Position numbers and translations under genes: made by a program. From Flavobacteriales bacterium (lineage in GTDB: Bacteria > Bacteroidota > Bacteroidia > Flavobacteriales_D > Crocinitomicaceae), in assembly GCA_013373595.1 (NCBI GenBank), contig JABXHO010000128.1, forward strand, positions 1-37,394: a DNA stretch of 37,394 nucleotides. Reading direction: 5' to 3'. Within the stretch, counting starts at the first letter, position 1, and each line of letters starts with the position of its first letter. The notes below the pieces were generated by a model. It did no database searches. It saw nothing but the letters and a program-made list of their open reading frames with translations, and had not been told where the DNA came from. Positions 7,775 to 15,783 of the stretch are shown piece by piece.

Positions 7775-10700
7775 ATGAGAGCTAAATTACTCGTCCTATT
7801 CATGGTCGTTTCTACTTCCATGTCTTTTGCACAGGATACAACATGGGTTCAAACCTTCACCTTTGACTCTATTTCAACGCGTCGCGGTGAGTTCGTGTTT
7901 CCGCCCGAATTGAATGACATGCGTTTCGAAAAAGTATTGATGTACTACAAATTGAAATGTAGTCCTTTGACACCGTGGGATCAATTCAATTGTGGTGAAT
8001 GGGATTATTTGGCGTACACGCGCATTTTTGATCATACCGGACAATTGGATTCTATTCAAGTGGACAGTGTTCAATTTTTGAATAATTATCAATCATCATC
8101 AACGTATAACTTTGATTTGTTCACGGGGAACCGAGTAGATACGTATGTTCGTCCAGAACAAATGCGCACAGGAACAACAGCAGGAACATCCTCTTTATTC
8201 TCGTCTGCGGCTTCTTCGAATTTACCCTTCGATTTGTCAAACAACGGAGGACGTGTACAGGTGTTGGTGACTGCCGCAGAATTAGCAAATGCAGGAATTG
8301 TAGCTGGAGACCTTCAATCGTTGAGCTTATTCGTTCCTACGGGAGGTGTAACTGGAAATGGAGATTTGGATTACCCATCGATTTCTTTGAAAGCTACGAC
8401 AGATACAGACATCTCTTCTTTCCACACAGCTGGATTCACCGAAGTATACAACTTAACAAGAGGAAGCTTGAGTACAGCTCCAGCATTAGCTGATGGTGAA
8501 AACGAGTTGTTATTTTACCAACCATTTAACTGGAATGGAACGGATAACATCGTGATAGAATTCCAATTTGAGCGCTCTGTACCTGCTGTAAATTCTATTT
8601 CTTTTCAAAACGAAGCAACGTCTGGAAACATGGCCGTAAATTATTCGGGTAGAAATGGGGTGTTGAATTTTTCAGGAAGCGAGCATGCTCTACTAGAAAT
8701 GTCTGATATAGAATTGGGAAGTGATCTTACTATTTCTTTTTGGGCAAAAGGTGCTATGAATAGCGGAGAAAAGTCATCGGTTATCGAAGGATATGATACG
8801 TTGAATAATCGTGTAATCAATATTCATTTCCCATGGGAAAATGGTCTGTTGTACTGGGACATTGGAGAAGGAAATGGTTACGACCGTATTACGAAATCGG
8901 TTTCGGTTGGTGAAATAAACGATGAGTGGCACCACTGGGCATTTGTGAAAAACCAAGTTACAGGGGAACTCAAAGTGTTCAAAGATGGTATTTTATGGAA
9001 CAGTGGGACAGGTTTTACTCGCGATGTTGGTAACCTACACCGATTGGTAATTGGGGCAAACCGAAATTTGGGAGATAATTGGAAAGGAAAAATCGATGAA
9101 TTCCAAATTTTTGATGTTCCAGTAGATGATGCTACAATCGCAGCATGGTACAACCAACCTACGACCGCTTCACACCCCAACTGGGCCAACCTAAAAGTTT
9201 ATTATAATTTCGATGAAAAAGAATGGGCAGAAGATCTTTCAGGAAACGATTATTTGTTGATGCCTTCGACCACAGGCCTATTCGATTTTTCTGAGTATCC
9301 AAATGTTGGTATTGAAACAGGAATCGATCGTCCACAAATTGCATTTGGACAAGGAGCAATCGCGGGAACGGCCTCTCCAGTAGAAACGGATTGGCTCGAA
9401 GTTAAAGAACCAGAAGTCGTTTTTGAATTTGCTCAAGTAGATCATCACGTTGAAATTGTAGATGCGTTCTTGGCAACGCCAGATGCATCTGAAGATGTGT
9501 ATGATGCTACAAATACAGTTGTTTCTTCAGTGCCATTTTCAGGAACTGAAACATATTCAAATTCAACAATTACTTACTACGAAGCTCCATTTGAGGTTAT
9601 TCACGATGTGGAAATTGGTCGTTTCATCACACCTTATGGAATTCAATTCGACCTTGGAACAAATGGTTTCGAGTGGATTTACGATGTGACGGATTACCAA
9701 ATGTACTTGAAAGATGTCGTTGACTTGGCGGCACACAACACGCAAGAGTTGATCGACCTTCGTTTTGCATTTATTGAAGGGATTCCTCCACGCGACGTAC
9801 ATGCGCGTCAACCGATTTGGAACGAGTGGAGAAGCTACACTTATTCGAGCCTAGATGATGATGTGAACTTGGTTTCAACTCCAGTAACCTTGTCGGATAC
9901 TTCTAGCATGTTCAAAATCAAAACACGCTTTACTGGACACGGACACAACGGAAGTGTGAATTGCTGCGAATGGGATTCCAAAGATCACATGATTAGCGTG
10001 GATGGAGTAGAGCGCTTCAACTGGGAAATCTGGGAGGAAACAGCCTGTGGAGATAATCCAAATATCAGCCAAGGTGGAACGTGGCCGTACGCGCGCGAAG
10101 GATGGTGTCCTGGAGATCTTGTGAAAGAATATGATCATGATTTGACACCTTTTGTTACGCCCGGAGCAACAGTAACATTGGACTATGATATTGAAGATGT
10201 CCCTGCGAGTGATACAGCTCAAGGAAATGGAAATTACGTAGCTGCACTTGATTTGATCTCGTATTCGGCGCCAAACTTCCAACATGATGCGGCAATTATC
10301 GACGTGCTCAACCCAAACAAATGGGAATACTACAGAAAATGGAATCCAAGTTGTCAAAACCCTCGCGTTATTCTTCAAAATACAGGAGAACAAGATTTGA
10401 CATCGTGTACAATTAAAATTTGGGTGAGTTACGGAACTTCTGTTGAGTACGATTGGACAGGAAACCTTGCTTTCCTGGAGAAAGAAGTAGTTGAAATTCC
10501 CGTAAATGATCCAGGGTTCTGGAGCGATTACAACGGTCTGCATACATTTACAGCACAAGTTTGGAACATTCAAGGAGATCCAGGATTGGATGAGTACGCC
10601 CAAAATGATGTAAAAACAGTGCCATTTGAAGCACCTGAAAGCATCAATGGACCGTTTTACGTTCGCTTCCAAACAAATAACAAAGCCTTTGAGAACCAAT

Positions 10701-11251
10701 GGCGCTTAGAGGATGAAAGCGGAAATGTCATCTTCGAACGAACGAACTTAACGAACTCTACGTTGTATCAAGATACATTTGATTTGGCTCCAGGATGTTA
10801 TAGTATTATTCTGGAAGATTCGGACAACGATGGAATCGGATTCTGGTATTCGTCTCAAGTTGAAGGGGAAACGACGGGAACTTTCCGCTTGCGCTTAGTA
10901 GGAGGAACATGGATTGAATTTTTCCCAGCTGACTTTGGAAATTTCCACCGATACAATTTTTCAGTAGGTTTTACCGTTGATACAGAAGAACAAGAATTGG
11001 ATCACGAGATTGTGATTTTCCCGAATCCGAATCGTGGAGCGTTTGACATTGAGTTGAGTGGATACGTCGGAAGTGATGCGGAACTGCAAATTGTTGATTT
11101 GATGGGACGCGAAATACTTCGAGAAAAAATGAATGCACAATCGAATTTTGCTAGTTCGAAAGTCGAATTATTAGATACTCCCGCAGGTCATTACCTGGTA
11201 AAAATAGTAACAGCCAACGGAGTATACACGGAAGAATTCGTGATTCAATAA
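7775..11251 (+). CDS. secreted peptide-N-glycosidase F-like protein with inserted LamG domain and T9SS tail
   Basis: The 1158-aa protein begins with a signal peptide (to about MSFAQ). Residues 38-92 resemble the start of Elizabethkingia PNGase F, including CGEWDYLAY. A ~500-residue insertion follows, containing a LamG/concanavalin-like domain at about 280-480 (LTISFWAKGA, DEWHHWAFVKNQ, IDEFQIFDVPV). PNGase F similarity resumes at IGRFITPYG and YDVTDY (613 onward) and continues through GHGHNGSVNCCEWDSK and GTWPYAREGWCPGD. The counterparts of PNGase F catalytic D60, E118 and E206 appear as Asp77, Glu668 and Glu732. A C-terminal T9SS type A sorting domain (IVIFPNPNRGAFDI ... EEFVIQ) follows. The likely role is release of N-glycans from glycoproteins outside the cell; this is inferred. 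A TATATTAG box at 7752-7759 may be its promoter, and a strong terminator follows. Confidence 0.78.
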   Translation: MRAKLLVLFMVVSTSMSFAQDTTWVQTFTFDSISTRRGEFVFPPELNDMRFEKVLMYYKLKCSPLTPWDQFNCGEWDYLAYTRIFDHTGQLDSIQVDSVQFLNNYQSSSTYNFDLFTGNRVDTYVRPEQMRTGTTAGTSSLFSSAASSNLPFDLSNNGGRVQVLVTAAELANAGIVAGDLQSLSLFVPTGGVTGNGDLDYPSISLKATTDTDISSFHTAGFTEVYNLTRGSLSTAPALADGENELLFYQPFNWNGTDNIVIEFQFERSVPAVNSISFQNEATSGNMAVNYSGRNGVLNFSGSEHALLEMSDIELGSDLTISFWAKGAMNSGEKSSVIEGYDTLNNRVINIHFPWENGLLYWDIGEGNGYDRITKSVSVGEINDEWHHWAFVKNQVTGELKVFKDGILWNSGTGFTRDVGNLHRLVIGANRNLGDNWKGKIDEFQIFDVPVDDATIAAWYNQPTTASHPNWANLKVYYNFDEKEWAEDLSGNDYLLMPSTTGLFDFSEYPNVGIETGIDRPQIAFGQGAIAGTASPVETDWLEVKEPEVVFEFAQVDHHVEIVDAFLATPDASEDVYDATNTVVSSVPFSGTETYSNSTITYYEAPFEVIHDVEIGRFITPYGIQFDLGTNGFEWIYDVTDYQMYLKDVVDLAAHNTQELIDLRFAFIEGIPPRDVHARQPIWNEWRSYTYSSLDDDVNLVSTPVTLSDTSSMFKIKTRFTGHGHNGSVNCCEWDSKDHMISVDGVERFNWEIWEETACGDNPNISQGGTWPYAREGWCPGDLVKEYDHDLTPFVTPGATVTLDYDIEDVPASDTAQGNGNYVAALDLISYSAPNFQHDAAIIDVLNPNKWEYYRKWNPSCQNPRVILQNTGEQDLTSCTIKIWVSYGTSVEYDWTGNLAFLEKEVVEIPVNDPGFWSDYNGLHTFTAQVWNIQGDPGLDEYAQNDVKTVPFEAPESINGPFYVRFQTNNKAFENQWRLEDESGNVIFERTNLTNSTLYQDTFDLAPGCYSIILEDSDNDGIGFWYSSQVEGETTGTFRLRLVGGTWIEFFPADFGNFHRYNFSVGFTVDTEEQELDHEIVIFPNPNRGAFDIELSGYVGSDAELQIVDLMGREILREKMNAQSNFASSKVELLDTPAGHYLVKIVTANGVYTEEFVIQ

Positions 11252-11274
11252 TAAGTTTTAATCAATTTCACAAG

Positions 11275-11305
11275 CACCTCGGTCGATTCGATCGGGGTGT
11301 TTTTT
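11275..11305 (+). terminator. intrinsic terminator after the PNGase F-like gene
   Basis: The arms CACCTCGGTCG (11275-11285) and CGATCGGGGTG (11289-11299) form an 11-bp stem with two G-T wobbles and a 3-base loop. Six T residues follow at once (11300-11305). It lies 24 bases after the TAA stop. Confidence 0.88.
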
Positions 11306-11386
11306 GTTTATGCAGATTTTAGGAACCAAAATTTCTAACACAATCACACCAATCGTTCAATCGCTTCAATCCTTCACACAAAACAC

Positions 11387-11394
11387 TATCTTTG
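11387..11394 (+). promoter_or_regulatory. -7 promoter box for lhgO
   Basis: The bases TATCTTTG match the Bacteroidota -7 consensus exactly and are followed by CA. The box overlaps a possible TTG start codon at 11392, which rules out that start and points to the ATG at 11419. Confidence 0.65.
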
Positions 11395-11418
11395 CACAAC
11401 GTTTTTGAAACAAATATC

Positions 11419-12633
11419 ATGACATACGACATCGCAATTATTGGAGGAGGAATTGTTGGAGCGGCAACTTTGTATAAAATGCAAACACGCTATCCTGATC
11501 TAAAAATCGCTTTAATTGAGAAGGAAGAGCTTCTAGCGGATCATCAAACAGGACACAACTCTGGTGTGATTCACTCAGGTCTTTACTACAAACCAGGATC
11601 GCTAAAGGCAAAGAATTGCATTCAAGGTCGTCATGAGTTAGTAGCTTTCGCAAAAGAGCATGGAATTGCGCATGACGTATGCGGAAAAGTGGTCGTTGCA
11701 ACTGATCCCGAGGAAATCCCGCGAATGGAGAAAATCTTCCAGACAGGACTGGAAAACGGAATCGAAGGAATCAAAATGCTAACTGCAGATGAGGTGAAGG
11801 AAATCGAGCCTTTCTGTGAAAGTGTAGGAGGAATTCACGTTCCATGTACTGGAATTATTGATTTTCGTGGAGCCACAGCTAAAATGGTTGAATTGGCGTT
11901 GAATCTTCAGAAGGATAGTAAGCTATTCTTAGGTTACGAAGTAACAGATATTGAGAAGAAAAAAGATACTTCAGTGGTGGTTACCACAAAAAATAAAATT
12001 GAAGCCAAACACCTAATTTTCTGCGCTGGACTGGAAGCTGATCGCCTGGCAAAGAAGGACGGAGTAAAGCTGAAAGAAAAAGTAGTTGGTTTCCGCGGAG
12101 ATTACTACGAGTTAACTGAACAAGGGAAACACAAAATCAAAAACTTGATTTACCCAGTTCCAAATCCGGACTTCCCATTCTTAGGTGTACACTTTACACG
12201 TATGACCGACGGAGAAATTGAATGTGGACCAAATGCCGTGTTTACGTTTAAACGCGAAGGCTACGGAAAAACGGATTTCTCATGGCGTGATACATGGGAT
12301 GCATTAACGTACAAAGGAACGTGGAAATTATTCTTTAAGAACATGAAGTTCGGAATCAATGAATACCGAAGAGCTTTCTCGAAAAAATTGTTCTTGAAAA
12401 CACTTCAACGTATGGTGCCAAGCTTAACAATGGACGACATTAAGCCAGGTCGATCTGGAGTTAGAGCCTTGTTGCTTCGTCAGGATGGTGATACACGCGA
12501 CGATTTCCGCATCGAATACCACGGAAATGCCATTCACGTGTTAAATGCTCCTTCTCCTGCGGCTACCGCATCATTGGCCATTGGAGGTTACGTGACGGAT
12601 ATCGCTGAGGAGCGATTCGGGTTGAAATCATGA
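11419..12633 (+). CDS. lhgO: L-2-hydroxyglutarate oxidase
   Basis: The 404-aa FAD enzyme oxidises L-2-hydroxyglutarate to 2-oxoglutarate, a metabolite-repair reaction that passes electrons to the membrane quinone pool in characterised relatives. The dinucleotide-binding motif YDIAIIGGGIVGAA is at the very N-terminus. The LhgO-type signature HNSGVIHSGLYYKPGSLKA follows near residue 45, and the C-terminal FAD motif is KPGRSGVRALLLRQDG. The in-frame TTG 27 bases upstream lies inside the promoter box, so I place the start at ATG 11419. It is the first gene of a four-gene plus-strand cluster; the next three are small membrane-associated genes with no evident link to 2-hydroxyglutarate. Confidence 0.9.
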   Translation: MTYDIAIIGGGIVGAATLYKMQTRYPDLKIALIEKEELLADHQTGHNSGVIHSGLYYKPGSLKAKNCIQGRHELVAFAKEHGIAHDVCGKVVVATDPEEIPRMEKIFQTGLENGIEGIKMLTADEVKEIEPFCESVGGIHVPCTGIIDFRGATAKMVELALNLQKDSKLFLGYEVTDIEKKKDTSVVVTTKNKIEAKHLIFCAGLEADRLAKKDGVKLKEKVVGFRGDYYELTEQGKHKIKNLIYPVPNPDFPFLGVHFTRMTDGEIECGPNAVFTFKREGYGKTDFSWRDTWDALTYKGTWKLFFKNMKFGINEYRRAFSKKLFLKTLQRMVPSLTMDDIKPGRSGVRALLLRQDGDTRDDFRIEYHGNAIHVLNAPSPAATASLAIGGYVTDIAEERFGLKS

Positions 12634-12643
12634 GACAAGTAAA

Positions 12644-13135
12644 ATGAACAGAGCACTCTTAATTACACTAATTACTGTCGGGGTTCTTTTTCTAGGCGGA
12701 ATAATTGCTTTAACTTATATTGGATCAAAAACTCCTGAAACGTTCATTTATAAAAAAGATGAGATCCCAGCTGCTTACAGGGCACAAATGAGGGAGTTAA
12801 ATCTGATCTCTGAAAATGAAGAGTTGCTTTATTTTTATTCAGATGGATTACTTGATTTAACAGATGGTATGTACGCGCTGACTGATCAACATTTAATTCT
12901 ATACAGCATACAGTGGTCAGAGCCAGAAACAATTATTGCTTTTGAAGATATTAGTTCTCTCGGGATCAATTATGATGCTTCATTTTTTGTTGATAGCTAC
13001 GTAAGAGTTGAAACGGTGTATGGAATGGAAGTAGAGTTTCCTCTTTCAAGTGAGCGAGGTAGAGACAAAGAGTTTTATGAATTGCTTTCCAAGAGAGTGG
13101 AAGAAGCGAGTGAGATGTCTTCTTCGTTGGAATAG
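12644..13135 (+). CDS. uncharacterised membrane-anchored protein, possibly PH-like
   Basis: The 163-aa protein is not recognised with confidence. Residues 5-27 form one hydrophobic transmembrane helix (LLITLITVGVLFLGGIIALT). The remainder is a soluble domain with GLLDLTDGMYALTDQHLILYS. In bacterial PH-like (YokE/bPH) proteins a similar 'tr..l.lTd.rli.y' strand pattern occurs, so a PH-like fold is possible but not established. The C-terminal segment is charged and helical. It starts 10 bp after the lhgO stop and ends 18 bp before the MscS-like gene, which suggests co-transcription. Confidence 0.65.
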   Translation: MNRALLITLITVGVLFLGGIIALTYIGSKTPETFIYKKDEIPAAYRAQMRELNLISENEELLYFYSDGLLDLTDGMYALTDQHLILYSIQWSEPETIIAFEDISSLGINYDASFFVDSYVRVETVYGMEVEFPLSSERGRDKEFYELLSKRVEEASEMSSSLE

Positions 13136-13153
13136 ATAGTTGAAAAGTGATAT

Positions 13154-13714
13154 ATGGATGATTTCGTTAAAATGTTAGAAGGTCAATCCTTGAGGATTGT
13201 TGAAACGGCAGTCGTAATTATTCTGTACATTTTTCTTCGTTGGTTGTTCTCTAAGATCGTGAAAAGCCATCTGAGCCGAAGATTACTCCATGAAACCCGA
13301 GGAATGGCGGTGCGAAAGATCTTCCGCCTAGTTTTATTGATAATCAGTATTGTTTTCATTCTCATTATTTGGGGCGTCAATCAAACGGATTTAGCACTGT
13401 TCCTTGGTTCTGCATTAGCAGTTGTCGGTGTGGCGTTCTTCGCTCAATGGTCGATTTTATCGAATGTAACGTCGAGCATAATTCTGTTCTTTGGACATCC
13501 TGTGAAATTGAATGATGAAATCGTAATTCTCGAAGCAAAGGATTATGAAATTGAAGGGAAAGTAAAAGACATCGGTTTGTTCTTTATCACTTTGGAAACA
13601 CCAGACGGTGAAGATGTCACGCTACCCAATAATATTTTCATTTCGAAGAGTATAAAAAGTAAGGCTCAAGAGAATGTTGATGAGATCTCAAGTGAGGAAG
13701 AGCACCATGACTAG
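13154..13714 (+). CDS. small MscS-like mechanosensitive ion channel
   Basis: The 186-aa protein has two N-terminal hydrophobic segments (about residues 14-33 and 55-76). The MscS pore-lining helix and its hinge follow: FLGSALAVVGVAFFAQWSI, with the small Gly/Ala residues that pack the pore, then NVTSSIILFFGHPVKLNDEI. The beta domain that follows (GKVKDIGLFFITLETPDGEDVTLPNN) is the start of the MscS cytoplasmic vestibule. The protein ends soon afterwards, lacking the alpha/beta C-terminal domain of E. coli MscS (286 aa), so it is a minimal form. The last 8 bases overlap the next gene. Confidence 0.85.
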   Translation: MDDFVKMLEGQSLRIVETAVVIILYIFLRWLFSKIVKSHLSRRLLHETRGMAVRKIFRLVLLIISIVFILIIWGVNQTDLALFLGSALAVVGVAFFAQWSILSNVTSSIILFFGHPVKLNDEIVILEAKDYEIEGKVKDIGLFFITLETPDGEDVTLPNNIFISKSIKSKAQENVDEISSEEEHHD

Positions 13715-14066
13715 GCGATATAAGTGGCAGATTTTTCTCTACCTGTTTATTACAGTATCACTCATCATAACGAATTGCATTTTGGATTACCACAACTATG
13801 CATCAAACAGTAAGTTCCACGATTTAACGTACTTTCAACGAAATGCCGTTCGGGTTTCAGGATTGACAGAAGTTATTCTTTCGCCATTTCAAATAATCAG
13901 CTCTCTGTTCTTTAATATTGGTAATGTCCGCGATCATCAAAACATGAATGTTTTCATCTTTAAAATGATTTCCTTGCCCTTTTCCTTTTTGTGGTATTTT
14001 AAAACGATCAGGCTACAGCTGTTCGCGTTGCTCAGAAGGAAATTGATGAAACGAGAGAACGCTTGA
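13707..14066 (+). CDS. uncharacterised small membrane protein
   Basis: The 119-aa product is not recognised. It has an N-terminal transmembrane helix (WQIFLYLFITVSLIITNCIL, about residues 7-26) and a second hydrophobic stretch near the C-terminus (MISLPFSFLWYF), followed by a basic tail ending in RRKLMKRENA. I chose the ATG at 13707, which overlaps the end of the MscS-like gene by 8 bases; a TTG start further upstream would extend it by 11 residues into that gene. The overlap suggests translational coupling and perhaps a partner role for the channel, but this is inference. Confidence 0.6.
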   Translation: MTRRYKWQIFLYLFITVSLIITNCILDYHNYASNSKFHDLTYFQRNAVRVSGLTEVILSPFQIISSLFFNIGNVRDHQNMNVFIFKMISLPFSFLWYFKTIRLQLFALLRRKLMKRENA

Positions 14067-14068
14067 AA

Positions 14069-14095
14069 GTGAGCATGCTGTTGAAACATGCTCAC
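14069..14095. terminator. hairpin between convergent genes
   Basis: The arms GTGAGCATG (14069-14077) and CATGCTCAC (14087-14095) are perfectly complementary over 9 bp with a 9-base loop. The hairpin lies between the stops of two convergent genes (14066 and 14107). T-runs are short on both sides, so termination is likely but not strong. Confidence 0.55.
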
Positions 14096-14106
14096 ATCAG
14101 TTTGAT

Positions 14107-14292
14107 TCATTCATTGAATCGCATTAAGAGGTGATCAATAGCGAGTATCACCGATCGAATTTCATCCCGTTGATCATACGCACAATGCTCCGATTGAAAA
14201 TCGGCAAGTTCACACTGCAACGCAAAGAGCTTTTTCGCAAGCCCTTTCACTTTCAAGTCACGTAACTGATCATCTGTCATAACTGTTTCCAT
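14107..14292 (-). CDS. 61-aa uncharacterised helical protein
   Basis: The small frame encodes a soluble, helix-prone protein with Leu/Lys and acidic residues (DLKVKGLAKKLFALQCELAD), two cysteines and no signal peptide. I do not recognise it. Support for its being real comes from its 5' region: an AGGA motif lies next to the first ATG, and the whole promoter-leader, through ATGGAAACA, is repeated in the array to its right. An alternative start is the ATG four codons in (MTDDQLRDL). A degenerate -7 box, TACGTAGC, sits at 14308-14315 on the same strand with a TTG 22 bp upstream. It is convergent with the MscS cluster and transcribed away from the array. Confidence 0.55.
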   Translation of the reverse strand: METVMTDDQLRDLKVKGLAKKLFALQCELADFQSEHCAYDQRDEIRSVILAIDHLLMRFNE

Positions 14293-14426
14293 ATTCCTGT
14301 TTTTTAGGCTACGTAAATGTCGCCTGATGGATCAAAACAAGACCTGCGTAGCAGTTTATACAGTCTTGTCAGTGATACATCTTGTGACATAAGTTTGCCT
14401 CAGAAAAACAGGAATATGGAAACATG
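14285..14426. repeat. inverted repeat of a promoter-leader unit
   Basis: The left arm (about 14285-14345, minus strand) is the promoter and start region of the 61-aa gene. The right arm (about 14361-14426, plus strand) is the first unit of the tandem array. Read 5' to 3', both run GTCTTG, GAT-CATC, GACAT, GCCT, then an identical 21-base block ending in ATATGGAAACA. About 15 bases separate the arms. The result is two divergent, back-to-back promoters of common origin. Confidence 0.8.
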
Positions 14427-14787
14427 AATGAGTCATGATTGAATAAGTTGAAAAGGGAAGTGGCGTAAATTGATTCTGTCGCGTGATTATTAGTAGGATA
14501 AATCAATGCACTTTATACAGTCCTTTCAGTGATACATCTGGTGGCATATGTTTGTCTCAGAAAATGGGAATATGGAAACATGAATGCATCATGATTGAGT
14601 AAGTTGAAAATGGAAGTGGCGCAAATTGATTGTGTCGCGTGATTATTAGTAGGATAGTTCAAAGCACTATGTGAAGCGATTCATACTACCCTGTCAATTA
14701 TACACCTTGTGACATACGTTTGCCTCAGAAAAACGGGAATATGGAAACATGAATGCGTCATGATTGAGTAAGTTGAAAAGGGAAGTG
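14351..14787 (+). repeat. tandem 157-bp repeat array, about 2.8 units, each with a promoter box
   Basis: Units begin at 14351, 14508 and 14664, so the period is 156-157 bp; the third has a ~12-base insertion near its start and ends at 14787. Each holds GTGACAT-type sequence, a perfect TAnnTTTG box (14390-14397 TAAGTTTG, 14547-14554 TATGTTTG, 14715-14722 TACGTTTG), a CTCAG-A-rich leader, GGAATATGGAAACATGAATG and ATGATTGA.TAAGTTGAAAA. The first two also share CGCGTGATTATTAGTAGGAT. In unit 1 a TTG (14366-14368) lies exactly 21 bp before the box. All ATGs after the leader meet stops within three to five codons, so no protein is encoded. Apart from this array, the 14293-14865 gap shows only a 22-codon frame at 14793-14861 that I do not accept as a gene. 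Confidence 0.85.
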
Positions 14788-14865
14788 ATTCGATGTTAAC
14801 GAATCAATCTCTTGAAAATATGAGAATAGCGGAAGTGAAATTGCCTGTGGGAAATCAGTAGCTCT

Positions 14866-15783
14866 TCATTCTATAATTAACTTTTGAAGACCTACTTTAC
14901 CACCTACTTCAACCTTTACGAAGTAAATGCCGGAAGAGATTGCCGAAACATCAATGGAATTAGAAGGCTGATTAACCGACTTTTTCAGAATAACTTGTCC
15001 AAAACTGTTGATGATTTCTATCTCCAATGAATATCCCGACTCGGATTCAATTGTCAGATAAGCATTAGTAGGATTTGGATAAATAGCTAGGTCTAGCTGA
15101 CCTTTTTCAATCGATAGGTTCATATCACAATTAATTCCGTTAGGGTAAATTGTAGTTCCATTCTCTTTATAGCACAGCATGTTAGATTCGCAGCTAATGT
15201 TGATGTTCATAGAATGAAAAACTCCTGTAGAAGCTCCAATTCCTTCAATAACAGTCGTGGGAATGCCATTTATTTCGGGTAAAAAATACCTCTTTCTATA
15301 TGAGTTGTTAATGAGTATAGAATCAATGGATTCAATAATGCGATACTCCCCTCCGAAACCAAAGCCAGAAGGATTCGGCATTGTGTCACCAGTTGTCAGG
15401 TTAAAATCGTAAATGAGGTACTCCGTGCTGCTTATTGGATCGAAAAAATACAGATGTTTACTGTTTTCCCGAATTCCTCCGAAGAAATATGTGCTGTAGT
15501 TGATTGACGAAGGGCAGTTTACTTGTCCAGAAATTCCAGACGTAAGCCAATGCTTTTCGGTCGTCGTGATTTTTACATAGTTTATTGAATTGATTGAAGT
15601 ATCACCTGTAATGCTGTAAACATTTTGATAATGTTCAAGACAATTGTTTCCTCCACTATTACTACAAGAAATATAGTCCATCCATTGATCACTAGAATCT
15701 GCTGTGCTAATGAAAGAAACATAGGTTTGACTGAAAGAGATTTTCGTCAGAACCATGAATAGTGTAATTAAGAATGATCTCAT
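14866..15783 (-). CDS. T9SS-secreted protein, type A sorting domain
   Basis: The 305-aa protein has a signal peptide (LITLFMVLTKISFSQ) and a C-terminal type A T9SS sorting domain of about 75 residues (LAIYPNPTNAYLTIE ... GLQKLIIE). The domain should direct export through the type IX system and cleavage at the surface. The middle region has paired cysteines and no family I recognise (e.g. DYISCSNSGGNNCLEHY, INISCESNMLCYKENG). Its ATG overlaps the TGA of the upstream 485-aa gene by four bases, so the two are co-translated. The sorting domain is nearly identical to that of the upstream gene at the DNA level, which points to recent duplication or gene conversion. Confidence 0.8.
   Translation of the reverse strand: MRSFLITLFMVLTKISFSQTYVSFISTADSSDQWMDYISCSNSGGNNCLEHYQNVYSITGDTSINSINYVKITTTEKHWLTSGISGQVNCPSSINYSTYFFGGIRENSKHLYFFDPISSTEYLIYDFNLTTGDTMPNPSGFGFGGEYRIIESIDSILINNSYRKRYFLPEINGIPTTVIEGIGASTGVFHSMNINISCESNMLCYKENGTTIYPNGINCDMNLSIEKGQLDLAIYPNPTNAYLTIESESGYSLEIEIINSFGQVILKKSVNQPSNSIDVSAISSGIYFVKVEVGGKVGLQKLIIE

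Noticed and set aside
9875-10699. 274-codon minus-strand frame inside the PNGase F-like gene
   Set aside because: It lies fully antisense to conserved PNGase F motifs and its product has no recognisable domain or start context.
14351-14787. CRISPR array
   Set aside because: Repeats are 157 bp, not 24-40 bp, with no spacers of uniform size and no cas genes.
14793-14861. 22-codon frame after the repeat array
   Set aside because: Too short, no start signal and no recognisable feature; it may be chance.
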